A stretch of 64,000 nt of DNA from Candidimonas sp. SYP-B2681 (GCF_003971065.1 NZ_RYDV01000004.1:248001-312000), one strand, 5' to 3'. Positions 19,243-28,046 are shown, counted from the first letter of the stretch. A program made the numbers and translations. Notes: generated by a model not told the origin, from the letters alone.

Positions 19243-21261
19243 TTGTTCACCACCTTACTGATTGCCAATCGCGGCGAGATCGCATGCCGCGTGGCCGCCA
19301 GCGCTCATCGCATGGGCCTGCGCACGGTCGCCGTATATTCCGACGCCGATGCCGGCTCGCGCCATGTCGCCGCTTGCGACACCGCGGTGCATATCGGAGG
19401 CTCCGAGCCGCGCGCCAGTTACCTTCGCGGAGACGTCATTATCGCGGCGGCATTGAAAACTGGCGCCCAGGCCATACACCCGGGCTATGGATTCCTTTCG
19501 GAAAACGAAGGATTCGCCCAGGCTTGTGCCGATGCCGGTATTGTTTTCGTTGGGCCGCCGGTCAGTGCCATTGCCGCCATGGGGAGCAAATCAGCGGCGA
19601 AAACGCTCATGGAAAAAGCCGGCGTACCTCTGGTACCGGGCTACCACGGCGACAATCAAGATCCGCAATTTCTACAAGCCCAGGCCGATGCAATCGGCTA
19701 CCCAGTACTGATCAAGGCCAGTGCGGGTGGTGGCGGCAAGGGCATGCGCATCGTGGAAAGCAGCGCCGCCTTTGCCGAAGCCCTGGCTTCCTGCCAGCGC
19801 GAGGCGGCGAGCAGCTTTGGCGACGACAAAGTACTGATCGAACGTTATCTGAAGAAACCGCGCCATATCGAGATTCAGGTGTTTGCCGATACCCACGGCA
19901 ATTGCGTCTATTTATTCGAGCGCGATTGCTCGGTACAACGCCGGCACCAGAAAGTCATCGAAGAAGCGCCGGCACCCGGCATGACTGAAGCGCGGCGGCG
20001 GGCCATGGGAGAAGCGGCCGTCGCGGCCGCACGTGCGGTCGGTTATGAAGGCGCCGGTACCGTCGAATTCATCGTCGAGCCCGACGGTCGTTTCTATTTC
20101 ATGGAAATGAATACACGACTGCAGGTAGAGCACCCGGTGACCGAAATGATTACCGGCCACGATCTGGTGGAATGGCAATTGCGTGTCGCAGCGGGCGAGG
20201 CGCTGCCCATGACCCAGGACGAGCTCACGATTACGGGCCATGCCATTGAAGCGCGTATTTATGCGGAGAACCCTGACAAGGGCTTTTTACCTTCCATCGG
20301 GGCGTTGACGACGCTCAATTTTCCGCCGCACTCCAGCTTTCAGAACGGCGATATCCGGGTGGACGGCGGCGTGCAGGCGGGTGACACCATCACCCCTTTT
20401 TACGACCCGATGATCGCCAAGCTCATCGTGCGTGGCGCCGACCGCGACCAAGCGAGGGCCCGTATGGTGCAGGCCCTGGGTGAAATTCAAAGCGTAGGGG
20501 TGCAAACCAATATCGCTTTCCTGCGCCGCCTGATGCTGGACCCGGCATTTGCCAGTGCGGACCTGGATACCGGCCTGATAGACCGGCAGTACGATAGTTT
20601 GTTTCCGCCTGCAGCACAGGCGCCTTTCAGCACGCTGGCGCTGGCGGTGGCGGCGTTGCTGGCTAAGCAGGGGCTGACGCAGTCGGCGGCTCGTGAAACC
20701 ACGATGCATGTAGACCCGTGGGCACAGGCGGATGGCTGGCGTATTAACGGCCGTTATGTGCAGGCTTTCGGTTTGCTGGAACAGGATGAGCTGCAAGAGG
20801 TGCAAGTCAGACGCAATGGCGATCAATGGTCATGCTCTCACAACGGCGAGAGTCATTCGTTTAGCTGGCGGGCCGATACGCTGCCGACCCGGCAGTTTCG
20901 GGTGCGCATCCGTTTGGGTAATGCTGATGCTTCGGCCAGTGTTGTGCTGCACGGCGAGGATGTGCATGTGTTTGCCGATGATGGTCTGCGGGTGTTCCAG
21001 GTGCACGATGCGGTGGCCCATTCGGTGGATGATTCGGCGCAACATGGTGGCGGTTTGACTGCGCCGATGCCGGGCAAGATTATTTCCATTTCGGTGAAAG
21101 CGGGCGATAAGGTGAAGAGTGGAGATGCGTTGCTGGTGATGGAGGCCATGAAGATGGAGCACACGATTTATGCGCCCGCGGACGGTACGATTGAGGAGCT
21201 TTATTTCGGTGTTGGCGATCAAGTGAGTGATGGGGCGGAGTTGATTTCCATTGCTGACTAA
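19243..21261 (+). CDS. liuD: Methylcrotonoyl-CoA carboxylase, biotin-containing subunit
   Basis: Alpha subunit that carboxylates its own biotin using ATP and bicarbonate. The 672 residues comprise a biotin carboxylase N-domain, an ATP-grasp domain with KASAGGGGKGMRIV and MEMNTRLQVEHPVTE, a biotin carboxylase C-domain, a linker and a C-terminal biotinyl domain with Lys637 in VMEAMKMEHT. Start is TTG 19243, well placed behind AAGGAG (19232-19237); the product begins FTTLLIANRGEIA as expected. It is the last liu gene here: liuC (hydratase) and liuE (HMG-CoA lyase), often next in this operon, are absent, and a non-coding repeat locus begins 51 bases later. Confidence 0.95.
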   Translation: MFTTLLIANRGEIACRVAASAHRMGLRTVAVYSDADAGSRHVAACDTAVHIGGSEPRASYLRGDVIIAAALKTGAQAIHPGYGFLSENEGFAQACADAGIVFVGPPVSAIAAMGSKSAAKTLMEKAGVPLVPGYHGDNQDPQFLQAQADAIGYPVLIKASAGGGGKGMRIVESSAAFAEALASCQREAASSFGDDKVLIERYLKKPRHIEIQVFADTHGNCVYLFERDCSVQRRHQKVIEEAPAPGMTEARRRAMGEAAVAAARAVGYEGAGTVEFIVEPDGRFYFMEMNTRLQVEHPVTEMITGHDLVEWQLRVAAGEALPMTQDELTITGHAIEARIYAENPDKGFLPSIGALTTLNFPPHSSFQNGDIRVDGGVQAGDTITPFYDPMIAKLIVRGADRDQARARMVQALGEIQSVGVQTNIAFLRRLMLDPAFASADLDTGLIDRQYDSLFPPAAQAPFSTLALAVAALLAKQGLTQSAARETTMHVDPWAQADGWRINGRYVQAFGLLEQDELQEVQVRRNGDQWSCSHNGESHSFSWRADTLPTRQFRVRIRLGNADASASVVLHGEDVHVFADDGLRVFQVHDAVAHSVDDSAQHGGGLTAPMPGKIISISVKAGDKVKSGDALLVMEAMKMEHTIYAPADGTIEELYFGVGDQVSDGAELISIAD

Positions 21262-21312
21262 GGGGGTACGGTGCGGGCGTGGCCTGGATTTTGTCGGCGT
21301 TCTTGGGTCTGT

Positions 21313-21410
21313 TTGTTCCTCGGTCATTGTTCTTCGGTCATTGTTCTTCGGTCTTTGTTCTTCGGTCTTTGTTCTTCGGTCTTTGTTCTTCGGTCTTTGT
21401 TCTTCGGTCT
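21313..21410. repeat. 14-bp tandem array (7 copies)
   Basis: Seven head-to-tail copies of TTGTTCTTCGGTCT. The last five are identical; the first two end in CA, and the first also has a C in place of one T. The unit length is not a multiple of three and both strands carry stops, so it is not coding. The reverse complement of its core (CCGAAGAAC) reappears downstream in the 40-bp repeats at 22193-22312, so the array forms one flank of a larger composite locus. Confidence 0.95.
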
Positions 21411-21433
21411 GTTCGTTCTCGGGTTTCTTAAGA

Positions 21434-21650
21434 GCCGTCGTGACTGGGGCTGGGTGCGCTAGATTCGCCCGGCCCTGGCTTCGCCAGCGCTGCCCGCATT
21501 ACCGATCCATTGCGGGGCGGCTGCGAACTCGCGACGCGGACAGTCCATTGGCCTGTCCGCGTCGCTCAGACAGCACAGCCTTGAATCCCCGCAATGGCCC
21601 GGTAATGCGGCGGGCGAAAAAATCGCTTACCCAGCCCCAGGCACCACGGC
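21434..21650. repeat. Type-1 nested inverted-repeat element, copy A
   Basis: 217-base non-coding element able to fold into three nested stems. Outer arms are 21434-21471 with 21611-21650 (imperfect, sharing CTGGGGCTGGGT). Middle arms are about 21492-21516 with 21587-21615 (sharing CATTACCG and CCATTGCGGGG). The inner hairpin is a perfect 13-bp stem, 21531-21543 with 21553-21565 (GCGACGCGGACAG). The core GGGGCGGCTGCGAACTCGCG (from 21513) is shared with copy B at 28297, while the arms differ. The function is unknown; a structured RNA, a cruciform or a non-autonomous mobile element are all open. Confidence 0.8.
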
Positions 21651-21973
21651 TAAGGGGATTCGATTGGCATCGATGCACGATATGGGCGGGCAGACAGGTA
21701 TTTGGTGCGACCGGCGGATACGCTGGCCGCCGTGCAAAGTGCTACGTGGCCATAGCGTCGGGAAACGGTAGCCACACCGACGCAAGGTGGACCTCCCTGG
21801 CCGCATCGCTACGTAGCCGCATTCCACATTGCCCCATTGGCATCTAGCCACTCGCTATAAATACCCAGATAGCTCACATGCCAGAATACCTAGGCACACT
21901 AGACTCACGCTAGCCCGATGCAGCGCTAACCTAGCCACAGAACCAAGATCGGTCCAATCACATTCACGTCCAA
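21651..21973. other. Spacer inside repeat locus A, no gene seen
   Basis: About 320 bases between the two inverted-repeat elements. All frames are short or interrupted and show no recognisable protein motif. A few short dyads occur (for example around 21740-21830) but none is convincing. The corresponding spacer in locus B is only about 44 bases, so this stretch is extra sequence or decayed material. Confidence 0.5.
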
Positions 21974-22194
21974 GGTGCAGCGGGTCGCAGGAGGCTAGGA
22001 CGAAAGTTTGAGCGCGCCGGGCAACCGTGCTGGGTCGGGGAAAAAAGGGCCCGCCTGTTTGAGCCAAAAGCACAGGCCTCAGGCCTGGCGATGGCGAGTT
22101 CGGGCCCGCCCCGAGCCAGCGCGGTTGGCCGGGCAGTCCTGCGAAGCGGGACCGCAGCGATCTTTCGTCCCTGCCTCCTGCGACCCGCTGCACC
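21974..22194. repeat. Type-2 221-bp nested inverted-repeat element, copy A
   Basis: Exactly 221 bases. Outer arms are 21974-22006 with 22162-22194, pairing at 31 of 33 positions. Inside are further stems: about 22019-22040 with 22110-22131, GGGCCCG with CGGGCCC, and a 7-bp hairpin GTCCTGC-GAA-GCGGGAC at 22136-22152. Segments outside the pairing parts, TTGAGCGCGCCG and GGACCGCAGCGATCTT, are shared with copy B at 28485-28705. Arm differences between the copies are compensated on the opposite arm. No protein is encoded. I do not recognise a named repeat family. Confidence 0.85.
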
Positions 22195-22312
22195 GACGTA
22201 AGAAACCACGATCCGTCCGAAGAACAAAAGAGCCGATTTAAGAAGCGACGATCGCTCCGAAGAACGAACGAGCCGACTTAAGGAACTGACGACCCGACGT
22301 CAAAAACAGCGC
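22193..22312. repeat. 40-bp imperfect tandem repeats
   Basis: Three 40-base units (22193-22232, 22233-22272, 22273-22312), each starting CCGA(C/T)(G/T)TAAG; the first two also share CGATC and TCCGAAGAAC, the third is degenerate. CCGAAGAAC is the reverse complement of the core of the 14-bp array at 21313-21410, and the piece at 21409-21440 resembles an inverted copy of this unit. The two repeat sets therefore bracket locus A in opposite orientation. Confidence 0.8.
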
Positions 22313-22443
22313 AACTGCTCAAGAACAAAAGCTTACCGAAAGGTGTAAACGTTCCCGCATGCCATGGAAGCTAAAGTCCCTGTAACCGGGGCCGGGCGGG
22401 CAACATAGGTCATTCTGAGACACAAACAAACCCAAAACGAAGA

Positions 22444-22467
22444 AAGGCCATCTTCACAGACAGCCTT
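22444..22467 (-). terminator. Possible terminator of topB
   Basis: A 5-bp stem AAGGC/GCCTT with an inner TCT/AGA extension lies about 40 bases past the topB stop, and on the reverse strand it is followed by TTCTTCGTTTT. The stem is short, so this is a weak call. Confidence 0.35.
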
Positions 22468-22505
22468 CCTTGGAATCATGCCAAAACAGCAGATTGAGTC
22501 GCTAG

Positions 22506-25235
22506 TTAGAACGGAGGATCCTCATCATCCACACCCACTGACACGGCCGCTGCCTTTACCGCTTTCTTCACTGCGGCCTTGCTCACCGCCTTTTTCACCG
22601 CAGTCTTCGTTGCGGTCTTCGCCGCCACTTTTGTCACCGCCTTGCTGACCACTTTCTTCACAGCTTTCTTGGCTACGGCCTTCTTCACCGCCGACTTGGC
22701 AGCAGTCTTTGTCGCCGTTTTGCTCGCGGTCTTGCTGGCCGTTTTGGACGCCGTCTTCGCTGCCGTCTTCCGTCCAGGCTTTTCGGGCCGAGGCTCGAAC
22801 TCAAAACCTATCTTGCCGTCTTCCTGCTTGGCCAAATATGCCTTGAACTTGCGATTCGTGCGACTCGACACAAACCCCTCAAGTAGATCCGTCTTTCCGG
22901 TATTGAGCAGCTTCTGAATCTGCTCAGGCGAAATCTCCTGCTGCAAAATCATCTTACCCGTACGGAAATCGCAGGACTTTTCAGGACCCGTCGACTTCTC
23001 GCACACATAGTTCATTCCGTAATCAAACACCTGGCTTGCGCACTTCGGACAATTGCCCAGCGATGTATGCGCCGAGAAATCTACCGGTTCGGTGTCTTCG
23101 TCGTCCTTTTGACCAAAGTCGAACTCCAGCTTGAACTCATCGGTAATACGTAACAACGCGGCAAATGGGCGCCCCATTTTGCTGATGAAGCCAGGCAGCG
23201 GGCCCAGCTGGCGCTCTCTGAGCAATTCCTCGACCTCGGGAATCTCGAACGTGCGGCCACCAGGGTGCTTGCCAATCGAAAAATCGCAACTCGTGCACGC
23301 ATACCGCCGGTAGTTTTCCTTTACGACTGCGCCGCATTTCGGGCAAGGCGTGCTTAAGGTCGCATAGTCGCCGGGCACCGTATCGCGTTCGTATTCTTTG
23401 GCGCGCTTGACGATGACTTGGGTCATTTGCGCAATCTCGCGCATGAATTCATCGCGATCCAGTTCGCGTTGCTCGATTTGTTTCAGACGATGCTCCCACT
23501 CGCCTGTCAGTTCTGGCGATGTCAGCTCGTTCACGCCCAAGCCGGAAAGCAGGGTCATAAGCTGGCGCGCTTTGGCGCTGGGAATCAGGTCGCGGCCTTC
23601 GCGACGTAAATAGCCTTCGTTAAGCAAGCCTTCAATAATGGCGGCACGAGTCGCTGGAGTACCCAGCCCACGTTCGGACATGGCTTCGCGCAAGGCTTCG
23701 TCGTCGATCAACTTGCCCGCGCCTTCCATGGCCGAGAGCAACGTTGCTTCGTTGAAACGTGCAGGCGGTTTAGTCGCGAGCGCTTTAGCTTCGATATCTT
23801 CGGTGCTGACCTTTTCGCCCTCGGAGACCGCCACCAGGTTTGTGTCGTCGCCCTGGGCTTCCCTGCCATAAATGGCGAGCCATCCCGGCGATACCAGTAC
23901 CTTGCCTTCCGTTTTGAATTGGTGCCCAGACACTTCGGTAATTCGGGTGGTCAGGCGAAATTCGGCGGCGGGGAAAAATACCGCCAGAAAGCGCTTGGTG
24001 ATCAGGTCATAGATCTTGCTTTCGGCGTCACTCAGTTCGCGCGGTATTTGCAGCGTCGGGATAATGGCAAAGTGATCCGATACCTTTTTATTGTCGAAAA
24101 TGCGGCGATTGGGCTTGACCCAATTTTGCTTGACTACGGTTTCGGCGAACGGGCGTACGTTGGCTGCAGCCGACGAACCGCCTTCAGACAACGCCTGCAT
24201 GGTCTGCTGAACGGTTTGTATATAGTCTTCAGGCAGATAGCGCGAGTCGGTACGAGGATAAGTCAGCGCCTTATGCCGTTCGTACAGAGTTTGGGCCAGC
24301 CCCAATGTAGTCTTGGCTGAGAAACCGAAGCGAGAGTTCGCCTCGCGTTGCAGCGAGGTGAGGTCAAACAGGGCTGGTGAAATTTGTGTGGAAGGCTTGG
24401 ATTCTTCGCTTACCCGGCCAGGCTTGTCGCGACAAGCCGTGACGATGGTTTGTGCAGCAGTCTGCGACCATAGACGCGAGTCACGGCGCTCGGGATCCCG
24501 TTCGTCTTTGACGAATTTTGGATCGAACCAGCGACCGGTGTAAATTCCCGCAGCAGCGACAAAGGTGGCATGCACTTCCCAGTAATCACGCGATATGAAT
24601 TTGCGGATACGTTCTTCGCGTTCAGCCACGATAGCCAGCGTAGGCGTCTGGACCCGCCCTACTGGCGTTTTGAAGAAGCCGCCATCTTTGCTATTGAAAG
24701 CCGTCATGGCGCGCGTGCCGTTGATGCCGACCAGCCAGTCGGCTTCAGCACGCGAGCGAGCCGCTGCTTCCAGCGGTTTCATGGTTTCGTCGTCACGCAG
24801 ATTATCGAACGCTTCGCGAATCGCCGCTTGCGTCATGGACCTTAGCCACAGCCGCGTAACAGGTTTTTTGATCCCTGAATACTGCACGATGTAGCGGAAA
24901 ATCAACTCACCTTCACGTCCCGCGTCGCAGGCATTGATAACGGCGGCAACGTCTTTGCGTTTGAGCAGTTTCACCAATAGCTTTAGGCGTTCAGCGGATC
25001 TTTTGTCGGTGGGCCCGAGTTCAAATTGAGGAGGGATGACCGGCAAATGAGCAAAGCTCCATTTACCGCGCACGGGATCATTAGGCGCGACCAGGCTGAG
25101 CAAATGCCCAATGCTGGAAGCCAGCACATAATGCTCGCTTTCAAAGTAATCGCCTTCCCGAGTGAAGCCTCCTAGGGCGCGCGAAATATCTAAAGCTACC
25201 GAGGGTTTCTCGGCAATAATCAGCGTTTTATTCAT
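22506..25235 (-). CDS. topB: DNA topoisomerase III with histone-H1-like tail
   Basis: Type IA topoisomerase that passes single strands and decatenates DNA. The 909-residue protein opens with the TOPRIM motif LIIAEKPSVA, has NACDAGREGELIFRY (metal-binding acidic cluster) near 105, and the catalytic tyrosine in ALTYPRTDSRYLPED near 330. Zinc-ribbon-like modules follow (CPKCGAVV...CTSCDF and CPKCAS...C...C). The last ~95 residues are a low-complexity Lys/Ala/Thr/Val tail with repeats such as KTASKTASKTA and KKAVKK, like histone H1, ending acidic. ATG 25235 (MNKTLI) is chosen over an upstream codon at 25265. Neighbours gluQ and smg on the same strand match a common betaproteobacterial order. Confidence 0.95.
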   Translation of the reverse strand: MNKTLIIAEKPSVALDISRALGGFTREGDYFESEHYVLASSIGHLLSLVAPNDPVRGKWSFAHLPVIPPQFELGPTDKRSAERLKLLVKLLKRKDVAAVINACDAGREGELIFRYIVQYSGIKKPVTRLWLRSMTQAAIREAFDNLRDDETMKPLEAAARSRAEADWLVGINGTRAMTAFNSKDGGFFKTPVGRVQTPTLAIVAEREERIRKFISRDYWEVHATFVAAAGIYTGRWFDPKFVKDERDPERRDSRLWSQTAAQTIVTACRDKPGRVSEESKPSTQISPALFDLTSLQREANSRFGFSAKTTLGLAQTLYERHKALTYPRTDSRYLPEDYIQTVQQTMQALSEGGSSAAANVRPFAETVVKQNWVKPNRRIFDNKKVSDHFAIIPTLQIPRELSDAESKIYDLITKRFLAVFFPAAEFRLTTRITEVSGHQFKTEGKVLVSPGWLAIYGREAQGDDTNLVAVSEGEKVSTEDIEAKALATKPPARFNEATLLSAMEGAGKLIDDEALREAMSERGLGTPATRAAIIEGLLNEGYLRREGRDLIPSAKARQLMTLLSGLGVNELTSPELTGEWEHRLKQIEQRELDRDEFMREIAQMTQVIVKRAKEYERDTVPGDYATLSTPCPKCGAVVKENYRRYACTSCDFSIGKHPGGRTFEIPEVEELLRERQLGPLPGFISKMGRPFAALLRITDEFKLEFDFGQKDDEDTEPVDFSAHTSLGNCPKCASQVFDYGMNYVCEKSTGPEKSCDFRTGKMILQQEISPEQIQKLLNTGKTDLLEGFVSSRTNRKFKAYLAKQEDGKIGFEFEPRPEKPGRKTAAKTASKTASKTASKTATKTAAKSAVKKAVAKKAVKKVVSKAVTKVAAKTATKTAVKKAVSKAAVKKAVKAAAVSVGVDDEDPPF

Positions 25236-25335
25236 GAGTTTCCAGTAACTGCGTTTCAGCAGCAATAGCGCGGATCATACGAGGTGAGAATCGCACTATG
25301 CAAGTCGAGTGTAATAAAAACACCCCTTGCCGGCG

Positions 25336-26199
25336 TCACAATACACTAAATCGACGGGCCCACTGTGCTTGAGCGCTGTACCAGAAGGACTTCAAGTCGG
25401 TTTCGGGCATCGCGTTGAATCCTAATGCCTGCCACGCCTTGTTCAGCGTTCGCACCGGATTCGCAAGGTCTAGCGCGGTTGCATGGTTCTGTTTCGATAA
25501 CTTCCGGCCGGAATCGTCCAGCAGCAAAGGAACATGCATTACCCGTGGGTAGATAATACCAAGGTGGCGGGCCAACACCTGTTGCCGCGCTGTCGAGTCA
25601 AGTAGATCGGTACCGCGCACGATGTCGGTAATGCGCTGATCGCCATCGTCGATTACCACCGCCATCTGGTAAGCCCATATACCATCGGCACGTTTGATTA
25701 TGAAGTCGCCCACCTCGGCAGCCACATCTTGGTGCTGCGCGCCCTGCCAGCGGTCCTCAAAAGTTTCCAGACCTGCGGGCACCTTGAATCGCCAAGCGCG
25801 TGCCTCACGACCCGCCGGAATGCCGTTACGGCATGTGCCCGGATAAGCACCCAACGGAAGTTCCTGGCGAGTACAGGCGCAACCATATACCAATTGCCGC
25901 GCCAGCAGGTGGTCAAATGCATTTTGATACAGCTTCAGCCGCTGCGATTGCCAGACGGGCGCCTGATCCCAATGCATGCCCAAGGCATGTAGCTGCCCCA
26001 TGATGATCCGGTCGGCGCCTGGCACCACGCGCTGCGTATCGATGTCTTCGATGCGTAGTAGCCACTTTCCGCCATGCGCTCGGGCGTCCAGGAAGCTGCC
26101 CATGGCCGCCAGGAGGGAACCGTCATGCAAAGGCCCTGTTGGGCTGGGCGCAAAGCGGCCCGTATAGGGCCGCCTACTGCCTTGCGTGTCAAGTGCCAT
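25336..26199 (-). CDS. gluQ: Glutamyl-Q tRNA(Asp) synthetase
   Basis: Truncated class I glutamyl-tRNA-synthetase paralogue that attaches glutamate to queuosine-34 of tRNA-Asp. The 287-residue protein has only the catalytic domain: [17 protein letters not shown] (HIGH-type region), RIEDIDTQR, a zinc-binding segment with CACTRQEL followed by GTCRNG, and KLSKQNHA (KMSKS-type). No anticodon-binding domain follows, which separates it from GltX. It sits 14 bases downstream of smg, same strand, so they are likely co-transcribed. Confidence 0.93.
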   Translation of the reverse strand: MALDTQGSRRPYTGRFAPSPTGPLHDGSLLAAMGSFLDARAHGGKWLLRIEDIDTQRVVPGADRIIMGQLHALGMHWDQAPVWQSQRLKLYQNAFDHLLARQLVYGCACTRQELPLGAYPGTCRNGIPAGREARAWRFKVPAGLETFEDRWQGAQHQDVAAEVGDFIIKRADGIWAYQMAVVIDDGDQRITDIVRGTDLLDSTARQQVLARHLGIIYPRVMHVPLLLDDSGRKLSKQNHATALDLANPVRTLNKAWQALGFNAMPETDLKSFWYSAQAQWARRFSVL

Positions 26200-26213
26200 C
26201 CGGCAGAATCCGC

Positions 26214-26675
26214 CTAGTGCGATAACCGCGCAGGATCGTCGGCCAGCAGCTCTTCAAATACCAAATGATCAACTTCGGCCTCTTGGCTCCAGAGAACCAT
26301 CAAGGCGATAATTTTGATTTTTTCAAGAGAAATCGGAGACTCGGTGGTTGCCTGAGCCCGATCGATAAGGATTTCCCGCAGGGCCGATGGCAGCACGTCG
26401 GAGTTTTCGAGGAAGGTAATAAAACCTATGGCCTCGGTTCCGAGCGTTTGATATTCGTAGCTGGTATAAATGCGTTTGCTGTCGCCGGCCGGATTTTTGG
26501 CCAGTTGACCGCATTCTTCCGTCGTTTGAGCCAATCCGTGCAACCAGCCCAAGGCATCGTTGATGTCTTCGTCTTCGAAGCCCACGGCAGCTAACTTATG
26601 CGCAAGGACATCAGCCTCGGGACATGCTTGCGGTGTATAGTAAGTTTCGAACAAATAAACCAATATATCGAACAT
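26214..26675 (-). CDS. smg: DUF494 family protein Smg
   Basis: 153-residue acidic cytoplasmic protein of the Smg/DUF494 family, starting [13 protein letters not shown] and containing the conserved LTxxGFE-like [17 protein letters not shown] and the [18 protein letters not shown] segment. The function is unknown; the gene is classically found beside dprA and topoisomerase genes. Here gluQ and topB follow, but dprA is not upstream: the next gene is an unrelated DSD1-type enzyme on the other strand. Confidence 0.92.
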   Translation of the reverse strand: MFDILVYLFETYYTPQACPEADVLAHKLAAVGFEDEDINDALGWLHGLAQTTEECGQLAKNPAGDSKRIYTSYEYQTLGTEAIGFITFLENSDVLPSALREILIDRAQATTESPISLEKIKIIALMVLWSQEAEVDHLVFEELLADDPARLSH

Positions 26676-26876
26676 ATGCGATTCCGGTTGCCGTTTGCGA
26701 AAGTCTTTGCGTTTGCGAAGTCAGTGAGTAGATAAAAGCTTAACCGGTAAAGTTAATGATGACTGTACGCTGATTTGTCATCTCGGGCAAATCGGGCCGT
26801 TGTTGCAAACCGACGCCTGGCCCTCTGGCTAGGTTAATACATAAACCGCAGCTTCATTCGATGTTGGGGGTGGTAC

Positions 26877-28046
26877 ATGGAAGACGTAAAACAGGCGGTC
26901 CTTGATTCAGAGCCGCAAAAAATCGAAAAAGTCGCTATTCCACCGATTGCACGGCCCGGCGATTCAATCAGCGCCATTGACACACCCAGCCTTATTCTTG
27001 ATCTGGATGTGTTTGAAGATAATCTTCGGACCATGCAGGTGTTGGCAGAAAGGCATGGCGTGGCCTTGCGTCCGCATGCAAAAGCCCACAAATGCCCCGA
27101 AATCGCCTTAAGGCAAATTGCACTGGGTGCAGTGGGAATTTGCTGCCAGAAGGTTTCGGAGGCGGTTCCTTTTGTGGCTGCGGGCGTGCGCGATATCCTG
27201 ATCAGTAACGAGATCGTCGGTTCCGGCAAGCTGGCGCTGCTCGCGCGCCTGGCCAAACAGGCCCATATGATCGTGTGTGTCGATAACCCCAAGGCGCTCG
27301 AAGCGCTGTCTGCCATGATGGTCGAGCATGACGCAAACGTACGCGTGCTGATCGAGCTTGATGTCGGCCAAAAGCGTTGCGGCGTCCAGACCCCCGAAGA
27401 GGCCATTGCTTTGGTTCATCTGATACGTAAGCTGCCTCATGTGAGCTTTGCGGGGGTGCAGGCCTATCATGGTGGGATCCAACACAAGCGTTCGTGGGAT
27501 CAGCGCCAGAAGGCCGCCGACAAGACCGTGCGCCAGATTCGGCAATACCTCGACGCGTTTTACGCGGCCAGCATCGATTGCGCGGTCGTCAGCGGCGGCG
27601 GAACCGGTACGGCGGCCTTCGATGTCGCAAGCGGTGTCTTCACCGAGATCCAGGCGGGATCTTATGCATTTATGGACTCGGACTACGCGGCCATTGATTG
27701 GGGCGAAGCCCTTTCGTTCCGGCACAGCCTTTTCTTACTGGGCACAGTAATGAGCACACCAACGCCCGACCGCGCAGTGGTTGATCTGGGCCTGAAGTCT
27801 ACCAGCGCTGAAAGCGGGGCGCCGCAAGTGGCCGACCGCGAAGGTTTGCGTTGCGTGGGGGTGCATGACGAGCATTCCATATTGTTGGCCAGCAGCCGGC
27901 GCCACCGTCCAGAACTCGGCACGCATTTGCGTATGATTCCCGGCCATTGCGATCCGACCTTCAATCTGCACGACTGCGTTGTGGCGATACGGGGGCATCA
28001 CGTTGAAGCGATATGGCCTATTAGTGCCCGCGGATTAAGCCGATAA
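26877..28046 (+). CDS. DSD1-family PLP enzyme (D-threonine aldolase/D-serine dehydratase-like)
   Basis: Fold-type III (alanine-racemase-like) PLP enzyme, 389 residues. The barrel starts DTPSLILDLDVFEDN and the PLP lysine is in RPHAKAHKCPEIA. The phosphate-binding region is near AVVSGGGTGT, and the C-terminal domain has the metal-site motif PGHCDPTFNLHD. That layout fits D-threonine aldolase, 3-hydroxy-D-aspartate aldolase or D-serine dehydratase, all metal-dependent; I cannot choose among them. ATG 26877 follows a GGGGGTGG stretch. It is divergent from smg and followed by repeat locus B, so it looks monocistronic. Confidence 0.85.
   Translation: MEDVKQAVLDSEPQKIEKVAIPPIARPGDSISAIDTPSLILDLDVFEDNLRTMQVLAERHGVALRPHAKAHKCPEIALRQIALGAVGICCQKVSEAVPFVAAGVRDILISNEIVGSGKLALLARLAKQAHMIVCVDNPKALEALSAMMVEHDANVRVLIELDVGQKRCGVQTPEEAIALVHLIRKLPHVSFAGVQAYHGGIQHKRSWDQRQKAADKTVRQIRQYLDAFYAASIDCAVVSGGGTGTAAFDVASGVFTEIQAGSYAFMDSDYAAIDWGEALSFRHSLFLLGTVMSTPTPDRAVVDLGLKSTSAESGAPQVADREGLRCVGVHDEHSILLASSRRHRPELGTHLRMIPGHCDPTFNLHDCVVAIRGHHVEAIWPISARGLSR

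Noticed and set aside
21251-21847. 198-codon forward frame over the 14-bp array
   Set aside because: Created by the tandem repeat (SLFFGLCSSVFVLR-type periodicity) and inverted repeats; no initiation signal.
22579-22917. Hydrophobic forward frame opposite the topB tail (TAFFTAVFVAVF-type)
   Set aside because: Antisense of the Lys/Ala-rich tail; an artefact of the codon pattern, not a membrane protein.
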